Shown here: one piece after another, positions 1 to 6,340 of the stretch | Position numbering within the stretch: position 1 is the first letter of the stretch | Layout: every line of letters begins with the position of its first letter | Assembly (NCBI GenBank): GCA_001771545.1 | Contig: MEUC01000035.1 | Span: 1-37,627 of the forward strand | From: a candidate division WOR-1 bacterium RIFOXYB2_FULL_42_35 | GTDB lineage: Bacteria > Margulisbacteria > WOR-1 > O2-12-FULL-45-9 | DNA: 37,627 nt | Direction of reading: 5' to 3' | Notes under the pieces: generated by a model | Databases searched by the model: none | The model's input: only the letters and a program-made list of their open reading frames with translations | Told to the model about the DNA's origin: nothing | Translations under genes and position numbers: made by a program

Positions 1-36
1 GTTTGGCCATTATTTGTCACACTCCTTTTTAAGAAA

Positions 37-82
37 TGTAACATTTCTACTTTGGCCATGTGTAACATTACTACTTTGGTGC
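37..82. repeat. Direct repeats upstream of abiE (candidate operator)
   Basis: Two near-identical 22-bp units start at 37 and 61 (TGTAACATT-T/A-CTACTTTGG), a 24-bp period, so both lie on about the same face of the helix. They end about 20 bp before the -35 box of the abiE promoter. AbiEi-family antitoxins autoregulate by binding repeats in their own promoter, so an operator is likely. The piece TTTGGCCAT also occurs at 3-11, so more of the array may lie left of the window. Confidence 0.5.
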
Positions 83-101
83 TACAAAAGGTTTAAGCCG
101 C

Positions 102-130
102 TTGACAAACTAAATTTGCCGCAATATACT
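102..130 (+). promoter_or_regulatory. Sigma-70 type promoter of abiEi-abiEii
   Basis: TTGACA at 102-107 and TATACT at 125-130 are separated by 17 bp. The start site is predicted near 137, giving a 26-nt AT-rich leader before the ATG at 163 with no obvious Shine-Dalgarno. The direct repeats at 37-82 lie just upstream. Confidence 0.7.
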
Positions 131-162
131 TATTTCAGTTTATTATTATTTATAATAAAAAA

Positions 163-762
163 ATGAAATACTTTGATTTTAAGAAAAAACTAGAAAAGCC
201 CCTTTTCACCACGCAAGATATCCGCCTTTTGGGTGACAAAGTATTTGCTTACCAGCTTTGTTTGTGGCAAAAACAAGGCTATATTATCAAATTAAAAAAT
301 GGTGTGTATGTTTTCACTGATGGGATTGGCCAGGTTAAGCCGGAAACAATTGCTGCCAATCTCTATGCCCCCAGTTATATCAGCCTGGAAAAGGCCTTGT
401 CCTTTTACGGGTTGATTCCTGAAATGGTTTACTCTATTACTTCGGTTACGCCTAAAACCACCCGCACTTTTAAAAACCGGCTGGGTAATTTTACCTACCA
501 GCACCTTAAACCCGCTTTATTTTGCGGGTATCGTGAAATAAAAGACGGGCCGGCCTCTTATCTCCTGGCCGAGCCGGAAAAAGCCCTTCTGGACTATTTA
601 TATTTGCACAAGATCAAAGACAAAAAAGATTGGCAAGGCCTGCGCCTTAACCAAAAGATTATCAACAACACATTTCGACCCAAACTTTTTGCTAATTATC
701 TTAGATTATTTGATAATAAAAAATTAACCGCACTGTGCTCAAAAAATCTGGAGCTAAAATAA
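163..762 (+). CDS. abiEi: AbiEi-family antitoxin / transcriptional regulator (type IV TA)
   Basis: A 199-residue protein with the architecture of AbiEi antitoxins. The N-terminal winged-helix part (about 1-55) contains the typical 'G.I.KLKNGVYVF' turn. It is followed by the AbiEi antitoxin domain with the signature 'PSYISLEKALSFYGLIPE' (about 70-87) and 'AEPEKALLDYLYL' (about 137-149). In this family the protein represses its own promoter through the N-terminal domain and neutralises the nucleotidyltransferase toxin without stable complex formation, by the C-terminal domain. The stop codon overlaps the ATG of abiEii as TAATG, so translation is probably coupled. The family call is strong; activity in this host is inferred. 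Confidence 0.85.
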   Translation: MKYFDFKKKLEKPLFTTQDIRLLGDKVFAYQLCLWQKQGYIIKLKNGVYVFTDGIGQVKPETIAANLYAPSYISLEKALSFYGLIPEMVYSITSVTPKTTRTFKNRLGNFTYQHLKPALFCGYREIKDGPASYLLAEPEKALLDYLYLHKIKDKKDWQGLRLNQKIINNTFRPKLFANYLRLFDNKKLTALCSKNLELK

Positions 763-1544
763 TGCTGGGTTGGGAACAAATTAAGGACTATTTCCCCCAA
801 GAATTAGCTAAACTAAATCCCAAAGGCATTTTAGTGGAATACCTGCAATATGAAATATTAGATTCTATTTTTAAACAAGCTGGTTCGGAAAAATTAAGTT
901 TTATTGGCGGCACCGCTATCCGCATCATCAATAACAGCCAGCGTTTTTCTGAAGACCTGGACTTTGACAATTTTGGGCTTAGCGCCAAAGGCTTTCATTT
1001 ATTGCTGGAAAAAGCCTGCGCTGAAATGAAGCTCAAGGGGTTTGAGTTGGAAAGGGAATTCGTCAGCCAGGCTCCGCATTACCATTGCTACATTAAATTC
1101 CCTGCCCTCCTTAACCAATTAAAAATATCCGGACATAAGGATGAAAAAATCCTGGTCAGCATAGACGCGGAAACAAAAAAGAAAATTTTTAAACCGGAGA
1201 TAAAGGCCTTAAATAAGTTTGGGGTCTTTAGGAATTTGCCCGTTAACCCCGCAACTGTTTTATTGGCACAAAAATTGTTGGCAATTTTATATAGAAAACG
1301 GGAAAAAGGCCGTGATTTTTATGATGCTTCTTTTCTTTGGGGCTTAGCAGAGCCGGATTATATCTACTTAAAAAAGCTTACAGATTTAGAGCCGGCAGGT
1401 TTCAAGCAAAAGCTCTTAAGCCGCTGCCAAAAGCTAAATTATAAAGCCCTGGCCAATGATGTGGCGCCCTTTCTTTTTAGCAGGGAACAAACCGAACGCG
1501 TCTTATCTTTTAAAAGCTTTATTGAAGAAAAAATAAAAGACTGA
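762..1544 (+). CDS. abiEii: AbiEii-family nucleotidyltransferase toxin (type IV TA)
   Basis: A 260-residue protein beginning MLGWEQIKDYF. The ATG at 762 overlaps the upstream stop codon; an in-frame GTG at 735 is possible but lies inside abiEi. The DNA-polymerase-beta-like active site is seen as GGTAIRI followed by RFSEDLDF (about 47-68), the AbiEii signature with catalytic Asp residues. Further conserved blocks are around 'VNPATVLLAQKLLAILYRKREKGRDFYDASFL', where the KxRxRDxYD-type motif is retained. AbiEii toxins transfer nucleotides to RNA and cause growth arrest; many AbiE pairs give phage abortive infection. No frameshift or missing motif is visible, so the module looks intact. The next gene is on the other strand. 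Confidence 0.87.
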   Translation: MLGWEQIKDYFPQELAKLNPKGILVEYLQYEILDSIFKQAGSEKLSFIGGTAIRIINNSQRFSEDLDFDNFGLSAKGFHLLLEKACAEMKLKGFELEREFVSQAPHYHCYIKFPALLNQLKISGHKDEKILVSIDAETKKKIFKPEIKALNKFGVFRNLPVNPATVLLAQKLLAILYRKREKGRDFYDASFLWGLAEPDYIYLKKLTDLEPAGFKQKLLSRCQKLNYKALANDVAPFLFSREQTERVLSFKSFIEEKIKD

Positions 1545-1597
1545 TCATATTAGCCTTAACCCCTTTGTCCCCTACTGGTACTGCGCCAAGGCTGATG

Positions 1598-1655
1598 AAA
1601 TGGGTAAATTTCCTAAGAGCCGACTGGTTCCACACCAAGAATTGCAAAAGGTTTA
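1598..1655. repeat. Dispersed direct repeat D, copy 1
   Basis: About 58 bp closely matching 2918-2977. Shared runs include AAGAGCCG and AAGAATTGCAAAAGGTTTA. The two copies are in the same orientation and bracket the ATPase gene. Read on the minus strand both encode the string KPFAIL followed by a P..GS pattern, so they may be remnants of the 3' end of a lost gene. A shorter relative (TTTGGTGC-TAC-AAAAGGTTTAA) is at 75-96 before abiE. Confidence 0.6.
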
Positions 1656-1696
1656 GCAGTTGCCTAGCTTACCAGTGGATGACTGAGAAACGTATA

Positions 1697-2827
1697 CTAG
1701 GTAATAAAGTCAAGATAGTTTTCCCTATTAATTACCTGGTATCTGGCATTAGGATATGTGTCGACCCAGTCTTTTATTACTTTAGGCTTCTTGGCTGACC
1801 ACTTAATCTCATAACCAAATAATTTCCCCTCACGCTCCTCAACCAGATCAATTTCTTTTTTATCGTAAGTCCGCCAAAAATAATTATTGGCTGACACCCC
1901 CAGGTAAGCTTGTTTTTTTAATCTTTCACTAACAAGGTAATTTTCCCATAACATCCCTACATCATCCCTGATTTTTAGGGGATTAAAATTATTGATCAAG
2001 GCGTTGCGAATGCCGACATCATAAAAGAAATAACGATGGTTTTTACTGATTTCCTTGCGCAGGTTGCGGCTAAAACCGCTTAAGCGATAAATAACAAAAG
2101 CTTTCTCCAGCAAATCCAGGTAACGCTCTACCGTATTTTTACTGATGCCCAGCTGTGTCCCTAATTCGCTATGGGATGCCTCCTGCCCAATTTGAAAAGC
2201 GAGCAGTTGCAAGAGACGCACAATTTTATCCGCGTGTTTTATCCCTTCTAATTCCAAGATATCTTTATACAAATAAGAACTGACAATCTCTTTTAAATAT
2301 CTTGCCCTTTCGGTATTATCTTTGATAATCACAACCTCCGGATAAGAGCCATAAATTAAACGGTTTTCCAGGTTGGCTTTTGTTTGACCCAGGGTTTCTG
2401 TAGCCATTATCTCCAGCTGGGCCAAAGGAAACATCTGTAAGGTGATTTTTCGGCCGGTCAAAGGCTCGCCAACATTACGGGCAAGATCAAAAGAGGATGA
2501 ACCAGTAGCAACGATAAAAAGATCCTTAAGATGGTCAACAATAAGTTTCAAATTTAAGCCGATATCCTTTATTTTTTGCGCTTCATCAATGACCAAAAGT
2601 TTATTATTACCAATAAAACCCTTCAACTTTTCAATTGACTGGCTGCCCAGGTATTCCTGGTTAATAATATCCTCTCCGCTTACAAACAGATATTTTTTCT
2701 TCTCGTCTTTAAGGAAATGCTCCAGCAAGGTTGTTTTGCCGCAGCGCCGCGGCCCGTAAATCACCATCACCTTGTTAGCTTTGAGAGTTTTCTTCAACCT
2801 TTTTAATTGCTTTTGCGGTATATACAT
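1697..2827 (-). CDS. AAA_14 / DUF4143 family ATP-binding protein
   Basis: A 376-residue P-loop ATPase of the AAA_14 + DUF4143 family. Walker A is GPRRCGKTTLLEHFL (about 26-40), the Walker-B-like strand is 'LLVIDEAQKI' and sensor-like 'VATGSSSFDL' follows. The C-terminal half carries the DUF4143 region with a predicted winged helix ('LGTQLGISKNTVERYLDLLEKA') and the nuclease-fold-like 'KEIDLVEE......YEIKWS'. The family is common in anaerobes and archaea, often in mobile or defence-like settings; its function is not established. The ATG at 2827 is chosen because AGGAGG precedes it by 4 nt; a longer TTG start at 2863 would lie in the promoter. It sits alone between two repeat D copies, with its own promoter. 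Confidence 0.8.
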   Translation of the reverse strand: MYIPQKQLKRLKKTLKANKVMVIYGPRRCGKTTLLEHFLKDEKKKYLFVSGEDIINQEYLGSQSIEKLKGFIGNNKLLVIDEAQKIKDIGLNLKLIVDHLKDLFIVATGSSSFDLARNVGEPLTGRKITLQMFPLAQLEIMATETLGQTKANLENRLIYGSYPEVVIIKDNTERARYLKEIVSSYLYKDILELEGIKHADKIVRLLQLLAFQIGQEASHSELGTQLGISKNTVERYLDLLEKAFVIYRLSGFSRNLRKEISKNHRYFFYDVGIRNALINNFNPLKIRDDVGMLWENYLVSERLKKQAYLGVSANNYFWRTYDKKEIDLVEEREGKLFGYEIKWSAKKPKVIKDWVDTYPNARYQVINRENYLDFIT

Positions 2828-2848
2828 ACATCCTCCTATAATACCGTC

Positions 2849-2891
2849 AGTCAACTGACCCAATTATGCCAAATACAGTCAGTTGAGTCAA
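2849..2891 (-). promoter_or_regulatory. Promoter with flanking inverted-repeat operator for the AAA_14 gene
   Basis: On the minus strand TTGACT (2886-2891) and CATAAT (2863-2868) are spaced by 17 bp. The arms AGTCAACTGAC (2849-2859) and GTCAGTTGAGT (2878-2888) form an inverted repeat matching at 10 of 11 positions, with the -10 box between them. This fits repression of this single-gene unit by a dimeric regulator, which is not identified. Confidence 0.65.
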
Positions 2892-2917
2892 GTAAAATTT
2901 GCCCTGCCACGGCTTAT

Positions 2918-2977
2918 AAAACGGGTAAGTTCCCCCAAGAGCCGCTTGGTGCCACAGCAAGAATTGCAAAAGGTTTA
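2918..2977. repeat. Dispersed direct repeat D, copy 2
   Basis: This copy matches 1598-1655 over nearly its whole length with scattered substitutions, in the same orientation. It lies between the AAA_14 promoter and the HEPN gene. The rest of 2892-3064 holds no gene that I can support. Confidence 0.6.
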
Positions 2978-3064
2978 ATTGGAATAATTCGCGATAAATT
3001 GCGCAGATGACACAGCAGCTGCTTTAAATTGTTTGGCTGGAACTGATCCTGCCTGACCGTTCTT

Positions 3065-3457
3065 TTATTGTAATGTCTTGACCCAGGAAAAGATCTCCTT
3101 GGCAATAACAAGACACCTTTCAGCTTGCTCTCTAGTTATTTTGTCTCCAGTAGGATACCTTAATCGGGGATATAAAAAATTAACATAAGAAATCTTATCA
3201 AAAAGGTCCGCGCAGTTTTTTGCTTCGGGCAACTGTTTAAAAAGTGAGTTTATGTCATGAATAAACTTAAAGGCTTGCGCACACTTCAACAACCGGAACT
3301 TGATTATTTTCTCAATTGCCTGATGGGCATGATAGGCTGAAATGTCATAATTGTCACTTTCCCGTAAAAGAATTTCTGCGGATTCCAGATCGTCAGCGGC
3401 TCTCTGTTCCCATTCCTTAAGGATGTCTGCTTTTTCCTTTTCAATCTCTGCGTTCAT
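3065..3457 (-). CDS. HEPN domain protein (partner of MNT)
   Basis: A 130-residue all-helical HEPN protein. Recognisable are 'WEQRAADDLESAEILLRE' at the N-terminus, 'HAHQAIEKIIKFRLL' in the second helix and 'YPRLRYPTGD' late in the domain, a block often conserved in HEPN proteins paired with minimal nucleotidyltransferases. HEPN/MNT pairs form type VII toxin-antitoxin systems in which the MNT modifies the HEPN toxin with AMP. A clear R-x4-6-H RNase motif is not obvious, so RNase activity is uncertain. The start overlaps the end of the MNT gene by 17 bp, as expected of a two-gene operon. Confidence 0.8.
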   Translation of the reverse strand: MNAEIEKEKADILKEWEQRAADDLESAEILLRESDNYDISAYHAHQAIEKIIKFRLLKCAQAFKFIHDINSLFKQLPEAKNCADLFDKISYVNFLYPRLRYPTGDKITREQAERCLVIAKEIFSWVKTLQ

Positions 3458-3755
3458 ACAAAACTTTTCCCTTTTTGTCTATTTCATACTGCACAGTACC
3501 CCAAATTTCTTTCCTTTTGTTAAATTCGTCTTTATTAAAAAGCAATAAATCGATCGGCTGGATGAAATCACCCAAAATTTTGCGTATTTTAATAAAATCT
3601 TCACTTTTATCCCTCATATTGTCATTGATTATGCATAAATCAATATCGCTATTAGGAGTGGTTCTGCCCCCCGCACGGGAACCAAATAACACCAGCCGAA
3701 GCGGATTAACATTTTTTGCTATTTTTTCAGTAATATTTTTAATATCTTCATCCAT
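3441..3755 (-). CDS. Minimal nucleotidyltransferase (MNT) antitoxin
   Basis: A 104-residue protein with the MNT signature LVLFGSRAGGRTTPNSDIDLCI (about 20-41), the GSx10DxD nucleotide-transfer motif, and a third acidic position in 'QPIDLLLF'. In MNT/HEPN type VII systems this enzyme neutralises the HEPN toxin by adenylylation. It is the first gene of the pair. Its -10 box is only about 11 bp from the ATG, so the mRNA may be nearly leaderless. Confidence 0.82.
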   Translation of the reverse strand: MDEDIKNITEKIAKNVNPLRLVLFGSRAGGRTTPNSDIDLCIINDNMRDKSEDFIKIRKILGDFIQPIDLLLFNKDEFNKRKEIWGTVQYEIDKKGKVLYERRD

Positions 3756-3765
3756 TACAGCTTTA

Positions 3766-3794
3766 ATTATACAAGGGGGAACAACAACTGTCTA
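3766..3794 (-). promoter_or_regulatory. Promoter of the MNT/HEPN pair
   Basis: On the minus strand TAGACA (3789-3794) and TATAAT (3766-3771) have 17-bp spacing. The predicted start near 3759 leaves about 4 nt before the ATG at 3755. Confidence 0.55.
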
Positions 3795-3858
3795 TGCAAA
3801 TTTGGCGCCCGCCCAACGGGCTTCAGTGGACAGATCAAGCTTCAAAAACATGAAACAC

Positions 3859-3906
3859 CACTCCTTCATCCGCCTTAACCAGTTTAAAACCCCCAACAGG
3901 ATTTAG
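3859..3906. repeat. Dispersed repeat C, copy 1
   Basis: Shares CACTCC and the core CCTTAACCAGTTTAA with copies at 4409-4459 and 5178-5235, all in the same orientation. The plus strand can be read as HSFIRLNQF and the minus strand as GFKLVKADEGV. Both frames are partly conserved between copies, so it could be a remnant of a coding end on either strand. It separates the MNT/HEPN pair from the small-peptide gene. Confidence 0.6.
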
Positions 3907-3934
3907 CACGCTTTTTGAATACCAAAAAAACCGC

Positions 3935-3989
3935 TTGACAAAATAATAAGATAAGATAAGATAGGATAGGATAGGATAGGATAGGATAA
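3935..3989 (+). promoter_or_regulatory. TTGACA box followed by GATAA/GATAG pentanucleotide microsatellite
   Basis: TTGACA (3935-3940) is followed at 3950-3989 by eight 5-bp units: GATAA twice, GATAG five times, GATAA once. A -10 element would have to lie inside the array (for example TAAGAT), about 50 bp before the ATG at 4019. Slippage in the array would change promoter spacing or leader length by 5 bp, so switching of the downstream peptide gene is possible. The array is seen; the switching is inferred. Confidence 0.5.
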
Positions 3990-4018
3990 GATGAAGTCAA
4001 AATAGAAGGAGTAAAAAT

Positions 4019-4288
4019 ATGGAAAAGCAAATAAAACGATTTGAATACAATTCTCCTAACTTTGTAAATCTAAGTTTTAGCAAATTTTCACATGGTGGTG
4101 GTTGTAATCCGGGCGGAGCCCCAAACGACTGCGGAGGAGGAGACACTCCCACAGATATCAACGATTGTAGCCGCGGGACGAGCGAAGCCACTAATCAGTG
4201 TTTCCCTGGCAACGTGGCTGGTTCAAATTGTGATGATGGTGGAGTCGCGGTAGGATCTTGTATCGCCGATGGAACAAGTGTCACCTAA
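4019..4288 (+). CDS. Small Cys/Gly-rich peptide, candidate RiPP precursor
   Basis: An 89-residue ORF with a good ribosome site (GAAGGAG at 4005-4011, 7 nt before ATG). The basic/aromatic N-terminus contains Y10-N-S-P13 followed by F-V-N-L, resembling the YxxPxL leader recognised by PqqD-like RRE domains in lasso and related RiPPs. Residues 26-28 are Gly-Gly-Gly, a possible leader/core junction. The rest (29-89) is rich in Gly, Asn, Asp, Thr and Ser, with six Cys at 29, 38, 50, 61, 71 and 81, spaced 9-12 residues. Most are followed by C-x-x-G (CNPG, CGGG, CSRG, CFPG, CDDG). I do not recognise a family. An ScmC/HPr-kinase-like gene and a peptidase gene lie 1.0-2.9 kb downstream; no maturase is adjacent. 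A small secreted or cell-surface protein is an alternative, but there is no signal peptide. Confidence 0.6.
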   Translation: MEKQIKRFEYNSPNFVNLSFSKFSHGGGCNPGGAPNDCGGGDTPTDINDCSRGTSEATNQCFPGNVAGSNCDDGGVAVGSCIADGTSVT

Positions 4289-4408
4289 TTAATCAAATTC
4301 GTATCCTTAATTTAATATCGAGATTAGTTTGGCAAAATTTGTTTTTATTAATTTTGGGGTTATTTTTTTTTGTTATTGCTTCGCTTGCACCTGTTTAGTC
4401 GCTTTAAT

Positions 4409-4459
4409 CACTCCACCAGCCTTAACCAGTTTAACCCCAACTTATGCGACGGGGTTTAG
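4409..4459. repeat. Dispersed repeat C, copy 2
   Basis: Closest to copy 3; they share CCAGTTTAACCCCAA-y-TTATGC-r-ACGGGGTTT. AACCCC and GGGGTT could pair around a 12-nt loop, but no T run follows, so it is not a convincing terminator. It lies in the 4289-4714 gap between the peptide gene and the second MNT. The rest of the gap holds the hairpins at 4529-4616 and a promoter, but no gene that I can support. Confidence 0.6.
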
Positions 4460-4528
4460 AATTCAATGATAGAGATCTTGCTCTTTTTTAAAAAATAAAG
4501 GCCGTCGAGTTTCTATCTTTAATTTTCT

Positions 4529-4616
4529 CACCAATGAACCCTACAGAGAAAATGTCGCCAAGCAAACCTTGGCAAAAAGTGCCTATTGGTGATAAGTGAA
4601 AGCCGAGTTTTCACTT
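4529..4616. other. Nested inverted repeats (possible structured RNA or small element)
   Basis: CACCAAT (4529-4535) pairs with ATTGGTG (4585-4591), enclosing a perfect 6-bp hairpin GCCAAG/CTTGGC (4557-4562, 4568-4573). Directly after comes AAGTGAAA/TTTCACTT (4594-4601, 4609-4616) with a GC-containing loop. No coding potential is evident. It could be the leader of the MNT transcript, an end of a vanished insertion, or chance in AT-rich DNA. Confidence 0.35.
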
Positions 4617-4632
4617 GACACCAGTAAAAAAA

Positions 4633-4661
4633 TTGCCTCAATACTTCTTTTCTAGTATAAT
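4633..4661 (+). promoter_or_regulatory. Promoter upstream of second MNT gene
   Basis: TTGCCT (4633-4638) and TATAAT (4656-4661) are spaced by 17 bp. The predicted start near 4668 gives a leader of about 47 nt to the ATG at 4715. Confidence 0.5.
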
Positions 4662-4714
4662 CAATTCCCAGCAGGTTATAGAAATTATGGTCAAGCCAAT
4701 AAGTGAGATCAGCA

Positions 4715-5047
4715 ATGATAGCAGATGAAAAAACCATTAAAAATTCCATTGAATTTATAAAAGACAAGATTTCACCGGAAAAAATATATCTATTTGGGTC
4801 TTATGCTAAAGGCAATCCCACTGCTGCCAGCGACCTGGACTTTTTGATCATAAAAACAACTACGTTACCAAAACACAAAAGAGCCTGGCCGCTATACTCT
4901 TTAGATAAAAGCAAAAAAATCGGTTTCCCTATTGGCATTGATTTTATTGTTTACACGCCGGAAGAATTTAATATACAAATAAATGAGCCAAATTCACTAG
5001 CTGGAGAAGTAGCTAGGACAGGCAAACTTTTATATGAAAGAAAATAA
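4715..5047 (+). CDS. Minimal nucleotidyltransferase (MNT) domain protein
   Basis: A 110-residue protein from the ATG at 4715 (MIADEKTIKNS); a GTG at 4703 is the other in-frame start. It carries the MNT motif 'KIYLFGSYAKGNPTAASDLDFLI' and the downstream acidic 'GIDFIV'. It resembles the MNT of type VII TA pairs but is distinct in sequence from the one at 3441-3755. Its stop region overlaps the ATG of a very short ORF resembling a truncated HEPN partner, so the pair is probably broken or minimal. No second active-site loss is seen. Confidence 0.75.
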   Translation: MIADEKTIKNSIEFIKDKISPEKIYLFGSYAKGNPTAASDLDFLIIKTTTLPKHKRAWPLYSLDKSKKIGFPIGIDFIVYTPEEFNIQINEPNSLAGEVARTGKLLYERK

Positions 5048-5159
5048 AAAACAAAGCAAAATCCTGAAATTAAAGGCTGAAGAAGACCTAAATTATGTCA
5101 ACCAAGCTGAACAGGCAACAAATTTTATTTTGGCTAAGGTTACCCAAGATCATAATTAA
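5034..5159 (+). pseudogene. Truncated HEPN-like remnant
   Basis: A 41-residue ORF overlapping the MNT gene by 14 bp in the arrangement normal for MNT-HEPN pairs. The only HEPN-like part is 'KLKAEEDLNYVNQAEQAT', similar to the first helix of HEPN proteins; the remaining helices are absent before the stop at 5157. About 20 bp further on repeat C copy 3 begins, so the 3' part may have been lost by recombination there. It may no longer be functional. Confidence 0.4.
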
Positions 5160-5177
5160 ATTCTTTTAATGATAACC

Positions 5178-5235
5178 CACTCCTCCCTCATCAGCCTCAA
5201 CCAGTTTAACCCCAATTTATGCAACGGGGTTTCTA
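5178..5235. repeat. Dispersed repeat C, copy 3
   Basis: Third copy of the repeat seen at 3859 and 4409, same orientation, lying between the MNT/HEPN remnant and the promoter of the ScmC-like operon. Each copy falls at a module boundary in this island. Confidence 0.6.
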
Positions 5236-5280
5236 ATACTATGTTTTGCCAAGAAGCCTTCGCCCGAGCCAAAGAATTCA

Positions 5281-5289
5281 TGCTATAAT
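5281..5289 (+). promoter_or_regulatory. Extended -10 promoter of the ScmC-like operon
   Basis: TGC followed by TATAAT (5284-5289) is an extended -10 element without a clear -35 box. The start is expected near 5296, only about 4 nt before the ATG at 5300, so the transcript would be almost leaderless. Confidence 0.55.
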
Positions 5290-5299
5290 TAAATTATTC

Positions 5300-6340
5300 A
5301 TGATCCCAAAAACTTCTACAAAACTTAAAGATGCCTACTGTTTGCGCCTAGCTAATGGCCAAGAATGGTCGCTAATCGCAACCAAGGGCCTAAACCCCTG
5401 GCTTACAGCTTTTGCTAAAATCCTTGAGCTGGAAAAATGCCAAGTAGATGACCAGCCAAAAATAATTTTCACCAAAGCACGCAAAAAGTTTACTGTACGG
5501 CCTAAACTTGACCTGCCGATTAAATATCCGGCTAAAGGCTGGCAAAGACAAAATATGGGCTCAATCCAGTTTTGGCAGCATGATAATTTAGAAGACATTA
5601 TCTGCGAAGTAAAACACTTAAAAAACGACACATTAAAGATAACCAACATGATGCAGGCTTTGCGTAGTATATACGATAAAATCGTTAAACAAGGCGGCTT
5701 CCCTTTTCACTGCGGTATGCTGGAAAAAGACGGACAAGCTGTGCTTATTTCTGCACCTGGCAGTACCGGCAAATCAACTTGCTGCCGCCGCGCACCCAAG
5801 CCCTGGACAGCTCATGCTGATGACGCAGCGGTTATTGTTAAACACAATGGCCAATATTTTGTCCACCCCTTCCCTACCTGGAGCGATTATTTAATTAGAA
5901 AGTCAAATAAAACCTGGAAAGTGGAAAAACATTTTCCACTTAAAGCCATTTTTTTTATTGAGCAAACTAAAGGTCAGGAAGAAGTAATCCCTATTTGGTC
6001 AGGTCAGGCCGTTATTTTAGTTAACCAGCAAATTACTCACACACATCGAGCCAGACACAGTAAACATAAAAAAGCTAAAGCTCTTGACACCACCAAGGCC
6101 ATGGAACATAAAAAACTTATTTTTGGCAATGCCTGCGAATTAGCCAAACATATCCCCTGCTATATTTTAAGGGTGCATATCACAGGCAAGTTTTGGCAGA
6201 AAATTGAAAAAGTTTTAGCCGGCAACCCAAAGCCCATGGAAAAACCAGTTAATGATAATTCTATTAAGCTTTATACACCCAAATTAGTGGCTAGTATAAA
6301 AAAAACAGCTTCAAGAAGAAGAACCCGACATGGAAAATAA
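5300..6340 (+). CDS. ScmC-like HPr-kinase-related protein
   Basis: A 346-residue protein from ATG 5300; a TTG at 5246 would place the promoter inside the gene. The C-terminal two thirds match the HPr kinase-like fold of the SynChlorMet cassette protein ScmC. Seen are 'FPFHCGMLEKDGQAVLISAPGS' leading into Walker A GSTGKSTCCRR (about 154-164), then 'HADDAAVIV', 'HPFPTWSDYLIRKSNKTW' and 'FFIEQ'. In SynChlorMet cassettes ScmC accompanies a PqqD-like protein and radical SAM enzymes. In paeninodin-type lasso clusters a related kinase phosphorylates the peptide. Here neither PqqD nor radical SAM genes are nearby. It is the first gene of a three-gene operon whose members overlap by 11 and 4 bp. Substrate is unknown; the Cys-rich peptide at 4019 is a candidate by proximity only. 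Confidence 0.75.
   Translation: MIPKTSTKLKDAYCLRLANGQEWSLIATKGLNPWLTAFAKILELEKCQVDDQPKIIFTKARKKFTVRPKLDLPIKYPAKGWQRQNMGSIQFWQHDNLEDIICEVKHLKNDTLKITNMMQALRSIYDKIVKQGGFPFHCGMLEKDGQAVLISAPGSTGKSTCCRRAPKPWTAHADDAAVIVKHNGQYFVHPFPTWSDYLIRKSNKTWKVEKHFPLKAIFFIEQTKGQEEVIPIWSGQAVILVNQQITHTHRARHSKHKKAKALDTTKAMEHKKLIFGNACELAKHIPCYILRVHITGKFWQKIEKVLAGNPKPMEKPVNDNSIKLYTPKLVASIKKTASRRRTRHGK

Noticed and set aside
1565-1798. 77-residue plus-strand ORF after abiEii
   Set aside because: It covers repeat D and runs antisense into the AAA_14 gene; no ribosome site or recognisable protein pattern.
3950-3989. CRISPR array
   Set aside because: Units are 5 bp with no spacers; it is a microsatellite.
4409-4459. Intrinsic terminator in repeat C
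   Set aside because: The AACCCC/GGGGTT stem is short with a 12-nt loop and no T run follows on either strand.
4528-4767. 79-residue minus-strand ORF
   Set aside because: No SD, composition atypical, and it overlaps the hairpins and the promoter of the MNT gene.
3859-5235. Integron-type attC sites for the repeated boundaries
   Set aside because: The repeats contain TTAAC/GTTTAA pieces but no proper RYYYAAC...GTTRRRY pair with the long imperfect stem, and no integrase gene is in the window.
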